Assembly (NCBI GenBank): GCA_045534775.1
Contig: JAZSKI010000063.1
Coordinates: 1-24,312, forward strand
Reading direction: 5' to 3'
DNA from: JAZOTK01 sp045534775
GTDB lineage: Bacteria > Bacillota > Clostridia > RUG12999
DNA: 24,312 bases
Part shown: in pieces, positions 24,240 through 24,312 of the stretch
Numbering within the stretch: the stretch's first letter is position 1
Layout: every line of letters begins with the position of its first letter
Program-made: the position numbers and the translations under genes
Notes under the pieces: generated by a model
Database searches by the model: none
Told to the model about the DNA's origin: nothing
The model's input: the letters and a program-made list of their open reading frames with translations, nothing else

Positions 24240-24247
24240 GGTATAAT
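24219..24247 (+). promoter_or_regulatory. Promoter inside the IS end
   Basis: A consensus -10 TATAAT (24242-24247) lies 17 bp from TTGCAA (24219-24224). The -35 overlaps the 3' half of the terminator, so transcription restarts right after the block. The expected start is near 24254, about 35 bases before the ATG. Confidence 0.7.
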
Positions 24248-24286
24248 TAAATTGCGAAAAAAAATAATACCAAGGAGATTATACCA
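24239..24286 (+). promoter_or_regulatory. Inverted repeat that could hide the IS ribosome site in readthrough RNA
   Basis: TGGTATAAT (24239-24247) is the exact reverse complement of ATTATACCA (24278-24286). The left arm is the -10 region, so RNA from the IS promoter lacks it; only RNA entering from outside would carry both arms and fold over AAGGAG (24272-24277) and the start region. This resembles known IS protection from impinging transcription. Confidence 0.6.
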
Positions 24287-24288
24287 CA

Positions 24289-24312
24289 ATGAGAAGAAAA
24301 ATGCAACTATTA
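24289..24312 (+). CDS. Start of a probable transposase, partial
   Basis: Eight codons (MRRKMQLL) to the window edge. AAGGAG (24272-24277) lies 11 bases before the ATG, a slightly long spacing; the in-frame ATG at 24301 is a less likely alternative. The gene is assigned as transposase only from the IS-like end and dedicated promoter upstream. Confidence 0.45.

Larger units (their letters stand above)
24173..24312 (+). mobile_element. Left end of a probable IS1182-like insertion sequence
   Basis: GGGGCTGTGACAAAATAG at 24173 resembles the terminal inverted repeat of IS1182-family elements from Clostridia. It is followed by a terminator, a promoter, and the first codons of a gene. It begins four bases after the giant gene's stop. 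Only the left end is in the window, so the right end, target duplication and transposase cannot be seen; the family call comes from memory of similar ends. Confidence 0.5.

Overview
The window is a low-GC, densely packed double-stranded DNA phage or prophage segment. Its short-tailed (podovirus-like, P22-type) virion genes and strong AGGAGG ribosome-binding sites suggest a Clostridia-type Firmicutes host, probably a gut anaerobe. No tRNA, integrase, replication gene or CRISPR array is visible, and no stretch over 300 bases lacks a gene.

Layout: two divergent gene blocks diverge from one control region at about 10562-10738. The minus-strand block runs leftwards: small terminase, portal, head-tail adaptor, zinc-knuckle protein, scaffold, major capsid protein, a hairpin, two small proteins, large terminase, a BppU/pectate-lyase-like tailspike, and a tail-fibre gene that leaves the window at base 1 and carries a 120-bp internal repeat. 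The plus-strand block runs rightwards: a beta-propeller-like tail protein, a 53-aa protein, a helical protein separated from an in-frame M23 peptidase domain by one TGA, and a 3033-codon giant gene. A probable IS1182-like element starts four bases after the giant gene's stop.

The control region is unusual. Eight 10-bp units, four starting GGAA and four ending TTCC, form an 80-bp array with one dyad axis. The two divergent promoters (-10 and -35 on each side) are placed base-for-base symmetrically about the same axis. This could set balanced expression of the two virion blocks.

The giant protein looks like an injected polyvalent protein: a hydrophobic N-terminal half, two zincin-like domains with intact HELVH motifs, a MuF C-terminal (RNase-toxin-like) domain, further globular modules, and a conserved-looking C-terminal region. 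Its low-complexity linkers contain four small open reading frames, all in the same +1 frame and each with a good Shine-Dalgarno. They form two likely paralogous pairs and sit at the module borders. I propose these as nested partner or antidote genes. This is the most likely undescribed system in the window.
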